Assembly (NCBI GenBank): GCA_964404765.1
Contig: CAYOLL010000017.1
Span: 1-37,562 of the forward strand
DNA length: 37,562 nucleotides
Direction: 5' to 3'
Origin: CAYOLL01 sp964404765 [NCBI: uncultured Gemmatimonadota bacterium]
GTDB taxonomy: Bacteria; 4572-55
Shown here: one piece after another, positions 7,524-16,127 of the stretch
How the letters are laid out: every line of letters starts with the position of its first letter
Position numbering within the stretch: the stretch's first letter is position 1
Made by a program: the position numbers and the translations under genes
Notes under the pieces: generated by a model
What the model was told of the DNA's origin: nothing
Database searches by the model: none
Seen by the model: the letters and a program-made list of their open reading frames with translations, nothing else

Positions 7524-7922
7524 TTAGGGTTTACGGATGAAAGTTAGCAGTTCGCCGCCGTTTTCGGCCAGACCCAGTGATAACGCACGAATGGACGCCT
7601 CTAACTCGTTGGAATCCAGATGAGAGGATTGCAGTGTGTCGCGGAACAACACGCGCCCACCCGTATCATCCAGGCAAAACGCGCCATGAATCAGCGTCCG
7701 GTTTATCTGTAACAAACGCTTAAACAAATCACCGGCCGGCGTGGGAACTTCCATGATTAGCTGTATCAGTTCTACCAAAGGATCTTCGCAGTCAATTACC
7801 AGATTGCGAATTCCATCACTCTCGTTTTCTACCACAAGTAAATTCAAACTGCGGTCTTCGGAAACAATCTTCAAATCCAGATCCGATAAATAGTTTTTGA
7901 CCTTATCGTATGTCGTCAACAT
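7524..7922 (-). CDS. YbjN / type III chaperone-like small protein
   Basis: This 132-residue soluble protein has the alternating beta/alpha pattern of the YbjN/CesT-like fold. The N-terminal helix MLTTYDKVKNYLSDL is followed by strands, a central INRTLIHGAFCLDDTGGRVLFRD segment and a C-terminal helix. Proteins of this type are often annotated as Tir-chaperone-like. No catalytic motif is seen. A strong GGAGG SD precedes the ATG. It is the first gene of the likely operon with pspA (140-bp gap) and the TPR gene, so a role in the same membrane-stress response is inferred. The family assignment is from pattern only. Confidence 0.7.
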   Translation of the reverse strand: MLTTYDKVKNYLSDLDLKIVSEDRSLNLLVVENESDGIRNLVIDCEDPLVELIQLIMEVPTPAGDLFKRLLQINRTLIHGAFCLDDTGGRVLFRDTLQSSHLDSNELEASIRALSLGLAENGGELLTFIRKP

Positions 7923-8211
7923 TTAAACCTCCGGTTTTGGGGCTACTGAAGTTCTTGTAAAACGTGCAAGATACATTTATTTTGCGCTCGGGTTTCAAAA
8001 ATATTTGGCAATTATTTATCCTGAATTATTCACTACGAAACACACAAAATACACGAAAGGTTTATGAATTAAAGAGTTGCATAGCTCAGACAGGCAAAGT
8101 TAAAAATTTTGGCGTGGTTATTTCATAAATAATTCAAGTTATGAAAGCTGTTTTTTTGCCGTGAAGCTACCGGCTACGGCGCAAACCAAATCCCTCCCCC
8201 ATCAGGAAAGG
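7923..8211. other. Intergenic region, no gene seen
   Basis: This AT-rich DNA lies upstream of the YbjN-like gene and should contain its minus-strand promoter. A short relic of the dispersed cacaaa/cacgaa repeat type occurs near 8040-8060. No ORF, convincing promoter or RNA was recognised. Confidence 0.4.
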
Positions 8212-8365
8212 CTAAATGCGTAACTTCTCAATAACCATTGGCTAACCTTGCGAAGGTTCTTGCCTGTAAGTTTGTGAAAACCCTGAAAATATTGACTTTC
8301 GCCACAAGTTTAACCTTCGCAAGGTTTGGTTTTACCAACACTTTTTGAGAAGTTACCTAAAAGCG
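8212..8365. mobile_element. MITE-like element A, copy 1, with 9-bp duplication
   Basis: The element body 8221-8356 starts TAACTTCTCAATAACC and ends TTTTTGAGAAGTTAC, giving terminal inverted repeats. Internal hairpin arms are of the type AACCTTGCGAAGGTT. It is flanked by CTAAATGCG (8212-8220) and CTAAAAGCG (8357-8365), a 9-bp target duplication with one mismatch. The right duplication contains the stop codon of the neighbouring TonB receptor gene. No coding capacity. Copies: 16013-16114 (truncated) and 29115-29244. Confidence 0.8.
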
Positions 8366-10444
8366 CCAGCTCACACTACCGAAGATCGTCCGGCCTTCAC
8401 CCAGAGTGCCGCGTTGCAGGCTGAACACCGTGCCGGAATTCGCCCGCGTGACCGGATAGCGAACTTCCTTGTCCAGCAGGTTGCGACAATGTACGCTGAC
8501 CGACAGCCCCTTAAGCACCAGGTCTTCCAGACGAAAATTAGCGTCCAGCACAAAATAGCCGTCAATCGCATCACCGATACGCCCGCCAAAACTATCGTCC
8601 GGATTGACCCTGCCCGGATTCCAGGCCGCCTCCATTTGATCCACATACCTGCTGCTTAAACCCAGACTCCAGCTTTTTCCGGCATAAGCGGCTTTCAGAT
8701 AGCCCAACATTTTAGGCGAATAGGCTACGTCTATGTCCTCGTTTTTATCGTCGGTCGTTTCCTGATACGTGCCGCTGACTTCCAACGTCAAACGAGCCAG
8801 TGGTTCAAAGGTGCCGGTAACTTCTGCACCCAATGTCTGCATCTGGCCGGAATAATCATAGCGAAATGTGAATTGCTGTGTATCCGGATTATACTCCCAT
8901 AAAACATTTTCCAGATTGGCGAGCGAATTGCGGAACAGACTTGAGCTAATCATCCAGCGCTTAGACGAGGCAATGTGGTTTAATTCGATTGTGCGGGTTA
9001 GCTCCGGGTCTTCCGCCGGGTTAACCTGCTTGCCGCCTTCGCCATAAAGCAGCTTGAAAATATGCCGGTTATTGGCATGATAAACTGCGGCGATACGTGG
9101 GAAAAAGTGGATATTACCCGCATCGTCAAACTCGTATGTGGAATAAGTGCTACCGCCGGTTTGCGGATTAAAATAGCGCACTTCGTTCTTGTATTTGCCC
9201 CAATTCTCCAGACGGAGACCGGCCACAAATTTGAGCTTGTCGCCAGGTTGATAAGTCGCCTGGCTGAAGAATGAGCGAATAGCTTGATTTTCGATATTGC
9301 TGTCCCGATTGATAATGGACGGGTCTCCGGCGGATGGAATATCCATCACCAGCTTGGTGTCGATGGGCTGACGGTAGACAAAGCCGGTCAGCACATCCAG
9401 ATTGGGTCGGGCTTTGAACAGCAGATTCGCTTCGGCTTCCAAGCCGGTATTAAGGTAGTCTTCTACGCCGTAAAAGCCGGGAAACAGGCCTTCATACGTA
9501 TTGCGGCGTTGCTGATTATGATAGAGCAACTTGCCGTCAAATGAGACTTTGTCGGATAACTTGTTCTTGTAGCCCATCAGGAAATTGGTGCGTGTAGACT
9601 GAATCTGATCGCCGTTGTCAATTGCAGGGAACAGAAAGAAATACTCGTTAATCGACTCGTTATAACTGGCGTCAAAGTAAAAATCCCGCAGCGAACCGGA
9701 AAAATGGAAGTAGCGATTGTCATTTTCCAGCAATTTGTGGGTGGTATAATCCTCCGGCACGCCGAAGTATGGCAGCATTTGCGGATTTGCCACCATATCC
9801 GCAAACGGCACATCAATGCCTTCGTCAGAATAGAGGGCGGCGGTAGCGGCAAAAGTAAGGTCACCCTCCCGACCGCTGGCGTGTACGGTGCTTTTGTAGA
9901 TGTTACGCTCACCAAATCCGGCGCTGATAAAATTCCGCTGCTGATCGCCGACCTGGTTGGTAACGATGTTGATAACGCCAAACGCCGCGCCGCTACCATA
10001 AATAACGGACATTGGTCCGCGAATCACCTCAATTCGATCAATTGCATCTACGGGCACAGTAATCCGGCCCAGCGTGGTTGTGCCCGTGACCGACTGATTG
10101 ACGCCGTTGACCATGATAACAATATTGGTATTATAGTTGCCGGACCAGAAGCCGCGGAAGCCAAAATTGCCGGACACGTCATAATAATCATTGATGTTAT
10201 ACAGGCCCGGAATATGCTCCAGCGCATCGGTCAACGTGGTATAGCCTTGCAATTCAATGTCCCGCCGGGTAATGATAATTACGCTGGCCGGAATGTCGCT
10301 GACTTTTTCTTCACTCTTGCCGGCGGTGGTAATGGTCATGTTGAGTAAATCTTCCAGAGGCATATCTAAATAATCCCGCGCTTCCTGAGCGGCAATTGGA
10401 CTAATCAGACCAAAAATGAAAAACAGTATGATGAAGATACGCAT
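8357..10444 (-). CDS. TonB-dependent outer-membrane receptor
   Basis: This 695-residue receptor begins with a signal peptide (MRIFIILFFIFGLISPIAA). A PLEDLLNMTITTAGK segment is followed by the plug domain (about 45-165: ASVIIITRRDIE, IDRIEVIRGPMSVIYGSGA, FGVINIVT). The rest is a long beta-barrel ending in an aromatic residue (WRF). It should move a siderophore, vitamin or other ligand across the outer membrane using TonB energy; the ligand cannot be predicted. No TonB box is obvious near the N terminus. The ATG at 10444 has a GAGGAC SD. The stop codon lies in the target duplication of a MITE-like element. Confidence 0.93.
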   Translation of the reverse strand: MRIFIILFFIFGLISPIAAQEARDYLDMPLEDLLNMTITTAGKSEEKVSDIPASVIIITRRDIELQGYTTLTDALEHIPGLYNINDYYDVSGNFGFRGFWSGNYNTNIVIMVNGVNQSVTGTTTLGRITVPVDAIDRIEVIRGPMSVIYGSGAAFGVINIVTNQVGDQQRNFISAGFGERNIYKSTVHASGREGDLTFAATAALYSDEGIDVPFADMVANPQMLPYFGVPEDYTTHKLLENDNRYFHFSGSLRDFYFDASYNESINEYFFLFPAIDNGDQIQSTRTNFLMGYKNKLSDKVSFDGKLLYHNQQRRNTYEGLFPGFYGVEDYLNTGLEAEANLLFKARPNLDVLTGFVYRQPIDTKLVMDIPSAGDPSIINRDSNIENQAIRSFFSQATYQPGDKLKFVAGLRLENWGKYKNEVRYFNPQTGGSTYSTYEFDDAGNIHFFPRIAAVYHANNRHIFKLLYGEGGKQVNPAEDPELTRTIELNHIASSKRWMISSSLFRNSLANLENVLWEYNPDTQQFTFRYDYSGQMQTLGAEVTGTFEPLARLTLEVSGTYQETTDDKNEDIDVAYSPKMLGYLKAAYAGKSWSLGLSSRYVDQMEAAWNPGRVNPDDSFGGRIGDAIDGYFVLDANFRLEDLVLKGLSVSVHCRNLLDKEVRYPVTRANSGTVFSLQRGTLGEGRTIFGSVSWRF

Positions 10445-10542
10445 AGTGTCCTCGCCTTGAAATCGGTTAAAAGCTAATTGGATATTTTGGATATTGGACA
10501 ATACTTCTGACCAGTTTTTTTTGCCGAAAAATATGCCCATAA

Positions 10543-10583
10543 AAAAAAAGATTCTGTCTCTTCATGAGACAAAATCTTTTTTT
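10543..10583 (-). terminator. Terminator after gcvH (bidirectional form)
   Basis: The 18-nt arm ending TCTGTCTC pairs with the arm starting GAGACAAAAT (one mismatch, 5-nt loop). A-runs and T-runs bound the stem, so it can end transcription on either strand. It lies between gcvH and the downstream TonB receptor gene, both on the minus strand, so it most likely ends the gcvH transcript. Confidence 0.85.
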
Positions 10584-10645
10584 AGGCGGGCTTACGAAAT
10601 TAGCAAAGCCTATTTCCGCTCAACATTGCCTCGATGCAGCTACGT

Positions 10646-11026
10646 TTACTCCGCTTGCACCAGATCAGCATACTCGTCCGGCCCAAGCAATTTACTGACT
10701 TCCGCCTCATTCGACATTTTTATCTTAATTAGCCAACCCTGGCCGTACGGGTCCTGGTTAGCTTTTTCTGCGGCATCCGCCACAGCCTGATTAATTTCGA
10801 CAACTTCACCGGAAACGGGCGCAAACAAATCCGCGACGGTTTTAACCGCCTCGATTGTGCCAAACGTATCCATTTGTTTGAATTGCTGGCCAACCTTTGG
10901 CATTTCCACATAAACAATGTCGCCTAATTGCGACTGCGCATAGTCGGTAATGCCAATCGTCGCAATACCGTTTTCAACCAAAATCCATTCGTGTTCATTG
11001 GTGTAGCTTAAGTTTTTCGGAATCAT
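10646..11026 (-). CDS. gcvH: Glycine cleavage system H protein
   Basis: GcvH is the lipoylated carrier of the glycine cleavage complex, shuttling the aminomethyl group between the P, T and L proteins. The sequence has 126 residues, normal length, with NEHEWILVENGIATIGITDYAQ at the N terminus and the lipoyl site TIEAVKTVAD, where Lys62 is the modified residue. PYGQGWLIKIK is a typical C-terminal motif. The AAGGAG-like SD supports the start. No gcvT, gcvP, lplA or lipA is present in the window, and a terminator follows, so it is a single-gene unit. Free-standing GcvH proteins also serve as lipoyl donors. Confidence 0.96.
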   Translation of the reverse strand: MIPKNLSYTNEHEWILVENGIATIGITDYAQSQLGDIVYVEMPKVGQQFKQMDTFGTIEAVKTVADLFAPVSGEVVEINQAVADAAEKANQDPYGQGWLIKIKMSNEAEVSKLLGPDEYADLVQAE

Positions 11027-11074
11027 GCCGGAACTCCTTGTCGATGAAAAGGATGAGTTTACTCAGAAGTTATT

Positions 11075-11142
11075 GGCCACAAAGTCACAAAGGCTCAAAG
11101 AATCGCTCAATATCTACGTAAAAAAGAGCTTGCTTTGTGGCT
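11075..11142. repeat. Dispersed CACAAAG repeat E, copy 1
   Basis: GCCACAAAG at 11076-11084 is inverted at 11133-11141 as CTTTGTGGC, and the left arm continues into the cacaaaggc type of tandem motif. A second, longer copy lies at 11577-11656. It is upstream of gcvH and may overlap its promoter. Confidence 0.65.
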
Positions 11143-11207
11143 AATATATAGCAAAATCACATTTTTTCAAGCCAATTTTAGACCAAAATTGCAAAAGCCG
11201 TTTTTAA

Positions 11208-11253
11208 AAATAAAAACCTCACCATCCTGTGGGGGTCGGTGAGGTTTTTATTT
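11208..11253 (-). terminator. Rho-independent terminator of the acyl-CoA-binding gene
   Basis: A perfect 13-bp stem, TAAAAACCTCACC with GGTGAGGTTTTTA, encloses a 14-nt loop. Read on the minus strand it follows the stop codon of the acyl-CoA-binding protein gene within about 15 bp and ends in a T-rich run. Confidence 0.88.
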
Positions 11254-11265
11254 ACCGTGACGCGC

Positions 11266-11544
11266 TTATTTTTTAGCCGCGTCTTCTGCTTTCAGCTTTT
11301 CCACCAGGTCAATATAAGCTTTCATGGCCTCGTCGGCGCTCAGGCCCTCGTTCTTTTTCCAGGCGTCCCACTTGGCCCGTTTTTCCATTTGTAACATGCC
11401 CGGCCGGTCGCCTTTAACATTGCCGTCTTTGATTTGCTTGAACATGCCATACAGCTTGAGCATGCTATCCGTGTTCGGTGGAGCGGAAAGTTTGGTGACT
11501 TCATCCGCTGCCTTTTCAAAAAGTGATTTCAAATCGCTTGACAT
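11266..11544 (-). CDS. Acyl-CoA-binding protein (ACBP)
   Basis: This 92-residue four-helix ACBP binds medium- and long-chain acyl-CoA esters in the cytoplasm. The visible family core is LKLYGMFKQIKDGNVKGDRP, followed by KRAKWDAWKKNEGLS and the C-terminal AMKAYIDLVEKL helix. The length and motif order match the eukaryotic and bacterial single-domain ACBPs. Such proteins occur in only some bacterial groups. An AAGGAG SD precedes the ATG and a terminator follows, so it is monocistronic. No fatty-acid genes adjoin it. The identification is firm; the metabolic use here is not shown by the context. Confidence 0.93.
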   Translation of the reverse strand: MSSDLKSLFEKAADEVTKLSAPPNTDSMLKLYGMFKQIKDGNVKGDRPGMLQMEKRAKWDAWKKNEGLSADEAMKAYIDLVEKLKAEDAAKK

Positions 11545-11576
11545 CGTCCACTCCTTCAGGTTAATAAAATACGACT

Positions 11577-11656
11577 CGCCACAAAGACACGAAGACCCAA
11601 AGTTTCACGAAGGTTGATTCTTTAGTGATTCTTTGTGTCCTTGTGCCTTTGTGGCG
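11577..11656. repeat. Dispersed CACAAAG repeat E, copy 2
   Basis: The left arm CGCCACAAAGACACGAAG is mirrored on the right by CTTTGTGTCC and TTTGTGGCG, an imperfect inverted repeat. It fills the gap between the receptor gene stop and the ACBP leader. This cacaaag/cacgaag type is widespread in FCB-group and other environmental genomes. Confidence 0.75.
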
Positions 11657-11668
11657 TAAGAATTCTTC

Positions 11669-14245
11669 TCAATACACAAATTGCAATTTGGCAAAAATCA
11701 TCCGCCCGTTCGAGCCCATCTGCACGGCGTCGTACATGCCGCCGCTTTCGGTCAGGATGTCGGTTGAGCCATCGTCAAAAATGTCCAATTGCTTGTCGGG
11801 ATAAGTATCCAAAATGTTGGAAGCGCCGATCGTCACATGCAGGTTTTGGCTCAAATTATAATGAAACGACAAATCCGCCGTCATTTTGGCTGCGTAGGTG
11901 TCGATTTGGTCAACCCAATCCACCAGTTCCACTTTGGCAAAATGAACAAGCCGAGCATTCACGCCCCATTTGTCCATCGAATAATCCAGCGTCAGGTTGA
12001 TCTTGCTGTCCGGCGCGGACGCCAGCAAAAAGTACTGCTCGCGCACGCCAAAGTAGGTGTCTTCCTTGCCTTCCAGCTTGTCACTGACGGTGATGTCTTC
12101 CGGCTCGATGTCGTCCATGTTGTTGAAATTGGCGGCCAGCGAGCCCATAAACTTCGCGCCGTTGTCCATCGTCCGATTATACATGATAATCACATCCACG
12201 CCGGTTGTGCGCGTGTCGATGGCGTTGGTGAAAAACTGCGCCGCGCTGACACCCAACGCCTGCAAGTCATCGCCGATTTCCTCGTCTTCTTCATCAAATG
12301 CGCCGGTCAAAACGATGCGGTCTTTGATACTGACATAGTAGCCGTCAACGGTCAGGCTGACGCCAGACGCGAGATTGGCGGTAAAGCCAAGGCTGGCGTT
12401 GGTAGCCGTCTCTTCCTTCAATTCCGGGATGCCCAACGCGCGGGTGACCGGGCTGTTGTTGCGGGTGATGACTTTATCGACCAGGTCGCCGGCCACCACA
12501 TCGGTAAAGATGCTGCTGTAATAGATTTGGGCCAATGACGGTGCCCGGAAACCGCTGCTGACCGAGCCGCGCATCGCCAATTCTTTGGAAAATTCGTAAC
12601 GCCCGGCCAGCTTGCCGTTCAGCGTATTGCCAAAATCGCCGTAACGCTCAAAACGGGCGGCGGCGGCCAGCATCGCCTGCTTGCTAAAGTCAACTTCCAT
12701 GTCCACATACGCGCCCAGATTGAAGCGTTTCTCATCCACTTCGTTGGTCGGTCGGAAACCGGGAAAGCCTTGCGCGCCGCCGGGCTTGTCGTAATGGTAA
12801 TTCTGCCAGGATGCTTCTTCGCCGGCAAAAATGACATAATTATCCACGCGATATTCCAGACCGAAAGCCACGTTTGCGCCTTCATAAACTTTCGGAAATT
12901 GCCGGGTGACATACAAACCCGTCGTGTTTTGCGAAAGTTGAAAGCCGCCGGCGTCAAACCGCGTGGGCGAGGCCATGCCCAGTGAGGCGTTTAGCGTCTT
13001 GTCGACCAAAAAATGGTAGCGGTTGAGGCCAAAAGTATTGTTCACATCGACATTCCACTCTTTCAACCGGCCTTTGATGCCTGCAGAAAAGGAGCGGTCG
13101 GAAATCGCGGCCAGAATGTGCGGGTCAAAACCGGCCGGATAAATTTCCGGCACATTGCGGTCGTCATCGGCATCGCGCGACCAGGCGTAGGCGTCACCGG
13201 CGCGATAGCCGTAGCCGCCAAAGCTGTAGATTTCCATATTTTCGCCCTGTGGAATGGCGGCATTGTAGATGGCGGAAAAATTGTCTTCGATGGAGTCGCC
13301 CACATGCCGGCGATAGACCGGATAGCCGTCGTCAATCGGCCGTTCGGTGCGTCCGCGGAACTGATAGTCCAGCGTGACGTTGACAAAGCCGTTTTCGCCG
13401 ATTTTAACGCCGTAGTTGCCGTCGATTTCCGTTGATTCGCCATCGCTGCCGTCGGCGTCTTGGCTGACATGCGCGCCGCCGCTGATCGCGCCGGTAAATT
13501 CGTCCGTGGTTGACTTTAAAACAATATTGATCACGCCGGCAATGGCGTCCGAGCCGTATTGGGCCGCCGCGCCGTCGCGCAAGATTTCGATGCGCTCAAT
13601 CGCCGCCGCCGGAATGGTGTTCAAATCCGTGCCGGTATTGCCGCGCCCGCGTGTGCCGTAAATGTTGATTAAAGAGGATTGGTGACGACGCTTGCCGTTG
13701 ATCAGCACCAGCGTTTGATCCGGGCCGAGACCGCGCAATGTCGCCGGATCGACGTGATCCGTGCCGTCCGCCCCGGTTTGCCGGTTGGAGTTAAACGACG
13801 GCGCGGCATACTGCAAAATCTGATTGATGTCGATTTGGCCGCCACGCGTGGCGATCTCGGCCAGCGGGATAACGTCAATAGCTACCGGCGACTCGGTCAC
13901 CGAGCGGTTAATATTGCGCGACCCAACGACTTCCACCGCCGACAAAAGCAAGGCGCTTTCCTGCATCTTAACATTGAGCTCTGTTTTTGAGCCCACGACG
14001 ATTTCCTGCCGAACATAGCCGATGGATTGAAACACCAACACGGCCTTGTCGGGCACGACAATTTTGAAAATCCCGTCCGAATTGGTCGATGCGCCCGTTG
14101 TTGTGCCCTTGACCGAAATGCCGACGCCGGGCAGCCCGGTATTCTCTTCGTCGGTTACTTTGCCGGTAACGGTTTTGTTTTCGGCGAACGCCAAAGCCGC
14201 GCAGTTCAACCATAAAATGAGCAATAAACCCGTGATCCGCTTCAT
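11669..14245 (-). CDS. TonB-dependent receptor with carboxypeptidase-like N-domain
   Basis: This 858-residue receptor has a signal peptide (cleavage near residue 21). A carboxypeptidase-regulatory-like beta-sandwich follows at about 23-98 (VTGKVTDEENTGLPGVGISV). The plug spans about 105-245 (VEVVGSRN, LRGLGPDQTLVLINGKR, AIERIEILRDGAAAQYGSDA, GVINIVLK), and the rest is barrel ending FAKLQFVY. The N-terminal domain is typical of Bacteroidetes/FCB receptors, including SusC-like ones. No SusD partner is adjacent, which argues against a glycan-uptake pair. The start has GGAGG 5 nt upstream. Ligand unknown. Confidence 0.94.
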   Translation of the reverse strand: MKRITGLLLILWLNCAALAFAENKTVTGKVTDEENTGLPGVGISVKGTTTGASTNSDGIFKIVVPDKAVLVFQSIGYVRQEIVVGSKTELNVKMQESALLLSAVEVVGSRNINRSVTESPVAIDVIPLAEIATRGGQIDINQILQYAAPSFNSNRQTGADGTDHVDPATLRGLGPDQTLVLINGKRRHQSSLINIYGTRGRGNTGTDLNTIPAAAIERIEILRDGAAAQYGSDAIAGVINIVLKSTTDEFTGAISGGAHVSQDADGSDGESTEIDGNYGVKIGENGFVNVTLDYQFRGRTERPIDDGYPVYRRHVGDSIEDNFSAIYNAAIPQGENMEIYSFGGYGYRAGDAYAWSRDADDDRNVPEIYPAGFDPHILAAISDRSFSAGIKGRLKEWNVDVNNTFGLNRYHFLVDKTLNASLGMASPTRFDAGGFQLSQNTTGLYVTRQFPKVYEGANVAFGLEYRVDNYVIFAGEEASWQNYHYDKPGGAQGFPGFRPTNEVDEKRFNLGAYVDMEVDFSKQAMLAAAARFERYGDFGNTLNGKLAGRYEFSKELAMRGSVSSGFRAPSLAQIYYSSIFTDVVAGDLVDKVITRNNSPVTRALGIPELKEETATNASLGFTANLASGVSLTVDGYYVSIKDRIVLTGAFDEEDEEIGDDLQALGVSAAQFFTNAIDTRTTGVDVIIMYNRTMDNGAKFMGSLAANFNNMDDIEPEDITVSDKLEGKEDTYFGVREQYFLLASAPDSKINLTLDYSMDKWGVNARLVHFAKVELVDWVDQIDTYAAKMTADLSFHYNLSQNLHVTIGASNILDTYPDKQLDIFDDGSTDILTESGGMYDAVQMGSNGRMIFAKLQFVY

Positions 14246-14373
14246 GAAGCCTCCTTCAGAATTGAAGATTGTGACAGTACGTGACCGAATGACGCACTAT
14301 TTAACAAAATTTTGGGCAAAAGGTCAATTGAAATAAATGCGTCAGTGGGTAAATTGCTGAATTATCTGTAACA

Positions 14374-14796
14374 TTAATCGCCAAACAGAGTGATTACCAG
14401 CATTCGCGCGCCGCCATGATTGCGGTGCTCGCACAAATAAATACCTTGCCAAACGCCCAGATTTAATGCGCCATTGCTGATGGGCAACGACAGGCTGCAC
14501 CCAAAAAGTGAAGCCTTGATATGGGCGGGCATATCGTCCGGGCCTTCGCAGGTGTGGGTATAATACGGCGCGTCTTCCGGCGCCAGAACATTCAGGTGAT
14601 TTTCCATATCCCGGCGCACGGATGGATCGGCATTCTCATTCAGCGTTAGCGAAGCCGAGGTGTGTTTAATAAAAATGTGCGCCAGACCCACCCGAATCTG
14701 CCGCAGCTCCGGCAACTGTTCCATAACATCGGCAGTAATCAAATGAATCCCGCGCGGGCGGGGTTTAAGCCGGACTTCTTTTTGAAACCATTGCAT
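14374..14796 (-). CDS. YjbQ / UPF0047 family protein
   Basis: This 140-residue protein matches the YjbQ (UPF0047) family: MQWFQKEVRLKPRPRGIHLI at the start, IFIKHTSASLTLNENADPSV in the middle, and GTWQ-like LGVWQGIYLCEHR near the end. Family members are annotated as secondary thiamine-phosphate synthase because E. coli YjbQ can replace ThiE when overproduced; the true role is unsettled. The family normally begins at the ATG chosen here. An in-frame ATG at 14826 adds ten residues and cannot be excluded, since neither start has a strong SD. It lies downstream of proC on the same strand. Confidence 0.9.
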   Translation of the reverse strand: MQWFQKEVRLKPRPRGIHLITADVMEQLPELRQIRVGLAHIFIKHTSASLTLNENADPSVRRDMENHLNVLAPEDAPYYTHTCEGPDDMPAHIKASLFGCSLSLPISNGALNLGVWQGIYLCEHRNHGGARMLVITLFGD

Positions 14797-14909
14797 AGGG
14801 CCAACTTGCCTGAATTTATGAGCCATGAATTCACCAAGACACTAAGACGTTAGGCTGTTAGGCGAAAATTCAACGGCGTCTAAAAGCTTACAGCCTATTC
14901 GCCTGTTTT

Positions 14910-15731
14910 TCAGTGTGTCTTGTCCACATATATTTTTGCGGCTTTCTCCGCGGACGTTGTAATCCCTTTAATCATCGCCGAACTGAAGCCGCGGTGCTCC
15001 ATCTCGTTCAGACCGGTGATGGTGATGCCGCGCGGCGTCGTGACCTTGTCAATTTCGTGCTCGGGATGGCTGAGGCCGCCGGTGATCAGGCTGGCCGCGC
15101 CTTTGGCCGTCTGCGCCGCCATCAGGATGGCGTCTTCGGCGTGGAAGCCAATTTCGATGCCGCCCTGCGAAGCGGCGCGAATGGCGCGGAGAAAAAAGGC
15201 AATGCCGCAGGCGCACAGCGAAGTCGCCGCGCCCATCAAATCTTCTTTAATCACCAGTGTTTTCCCAACCGTGTCAAAAATGGCGCGGGCTACCGTTAAA
15301 CCATCACTTTTTTCATTATTCGCCGCCAGACAGGTCATGGATTGATGGATGGCAATCGCTGTATTTGGCATGGCCCGGATAACTTCGACCGGCTTTTCAA
15401 GATGCCGGGTAATCTGCAAAATGCTGACGCCGGAAGCAACCGAAATGAGGAGATGCCGGGTCGGATCGACCGCCGACTTAATATCATCCAGTAAAAAATC
15501 AATTTGCTGCGGCGTCACCGCCACAATGACGACTTGTGACTGGGCTAAAGCCGATTTGTTATCATGAGTCGTGCGAAAACCTTTGGCGGCAAAGTCATGC
15601 AGCAGATTCGGATTTCGCCGGGTAATCGTAATGTCCGCCGGTGCATATTTGCCGGACGCCGCCAGCCCTACGGCAATCGCGCCGCCAATATTTCCGCCGC
15701 CAAGAACAGCAATTTGCTTAAAGTCGGTCAT
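14910..15731 (-). CDS. proC: Pyrroline-5-carboxylate reductase
   Basis: ProC catalyses the last step of proline synthesis, NAD(P)H-dependent reduction of pyrroline-5-carboxylate. The 273 residues include the Rossmann loop VLGGGNIGGAIA (9-20), VIVAVTPQQ, VIRAMPNTA and the C-terminal dimerisation domain with HPEHEIDKVTTPRGITITGL. Length and motif order are normal. An AAGGAG SD precedes the ATG. No proA or proB is nearby. Its leader holds the 234-bp palindromic element D, which begins 28 bp upstream of the start codon, so the promoter must lie in or near that element. Confidence 0.93.
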   Translation of the reverse strand: MTDFKQIAVLGGGNIGGAIAVGLAASGKYAPADITITRRNPNLLHDFAAKGFRTTHDNKSALAQSQVVIVAVTPQQIDFLLDDIKSAVDPTRHLLISVASGVSILQITRHLEKPVEVIRAMPNTAIAIHQSMTCLAANNEKSDGLTVARAIFDTVGKTLVIKEDLMGAATSLCACGIAFFLRAIRAASQGGIEIGFHAEDAILMAAQTAKGAASLITGGLSHPEHEIDKVTTPRGITITGLNEMEHRGFSSAMIKGITTSAEKAAKIYVDKTH

Positions 15732-15758
15732 GGATTCTCCTTGTTGATGTTAAGGATT

Positions 15759-15992
15759 GTGTATTAAATAACTTCCGCATTTGGACGATTGAACTGTTCT
15801 CAAGCCCTGTAAGGGCGGCCTGTTTGTAGAAAGCGAACCACATCCGGATTAGCCCCATCGGGGCGGCCTGTAAGGCGTATGAAGAATCGTAACCATAAAC
15901 GGGTCGCCCCGACGGGGCTGTGTGACTCTTTCCAGTCTGCTACAAACAGGTCGCCCCGATGGGGCTTGAAATGCGGAAGTTATTTAGTACAC
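15759..15992. repeat. Composite palindromic element D (234 bp)
   Basis: The outer ends are 24-bp inverted repeats with one mismatch: 15759-15782 (contains TAAATAACTTCCGCATTT) and 15969-15992 (contains AAATGCGGAAGTTATTTA). Inside are four REP-like units of the type AGCCCCATCGGGGCG / CGCCCCGACGGGGCT, and the motif GGCCTGTTTGTAG is mirrored by CTACAAACAGGTCGCC. The whole can fold back on itself. There is no ORF, and no target duplication was found. It sits in the proC leader. Confidence 0.8.
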
Positions 15993-16012
15993 GTTCCTAA
16001 GTTAAGAAATAG

Positions 16013-16114
16013 TAACTTCTCAAAAAATGTTGGTAACATCAAACCTTGCGAAGATTAAACTTGTTGCGGAAGTCAATACTTTCAAGGTTTTCACAAACCT
16101 ATAGGGCAAGCTTC
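16013..16114. mobile_element. MITE-like element A, copy 2 (truncated)
   Basis: It starts TAACTTCTCAAAAAATGTTGG and continues, with scattered changes, along the reverse complement of the 8221-8356 copy. It stops matching after GGCAAGCTTC. The second terminal inverted repeat is missing, and repeat B begins 14 bp further on, so the element was cut by a later rearrangement. Confidence 0.75.
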
Positions 16115-16127
16115 AATTGTACCTAAC

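Noticed and set aside
9704-10348. A long plus-strand frame inside the first TonB receptor
   Set aside because: Antisense to the plug domain, low-complexity composition, no domain signal. Similar long shadows inside the other receptors and the DUF1611 gene were also dropped.
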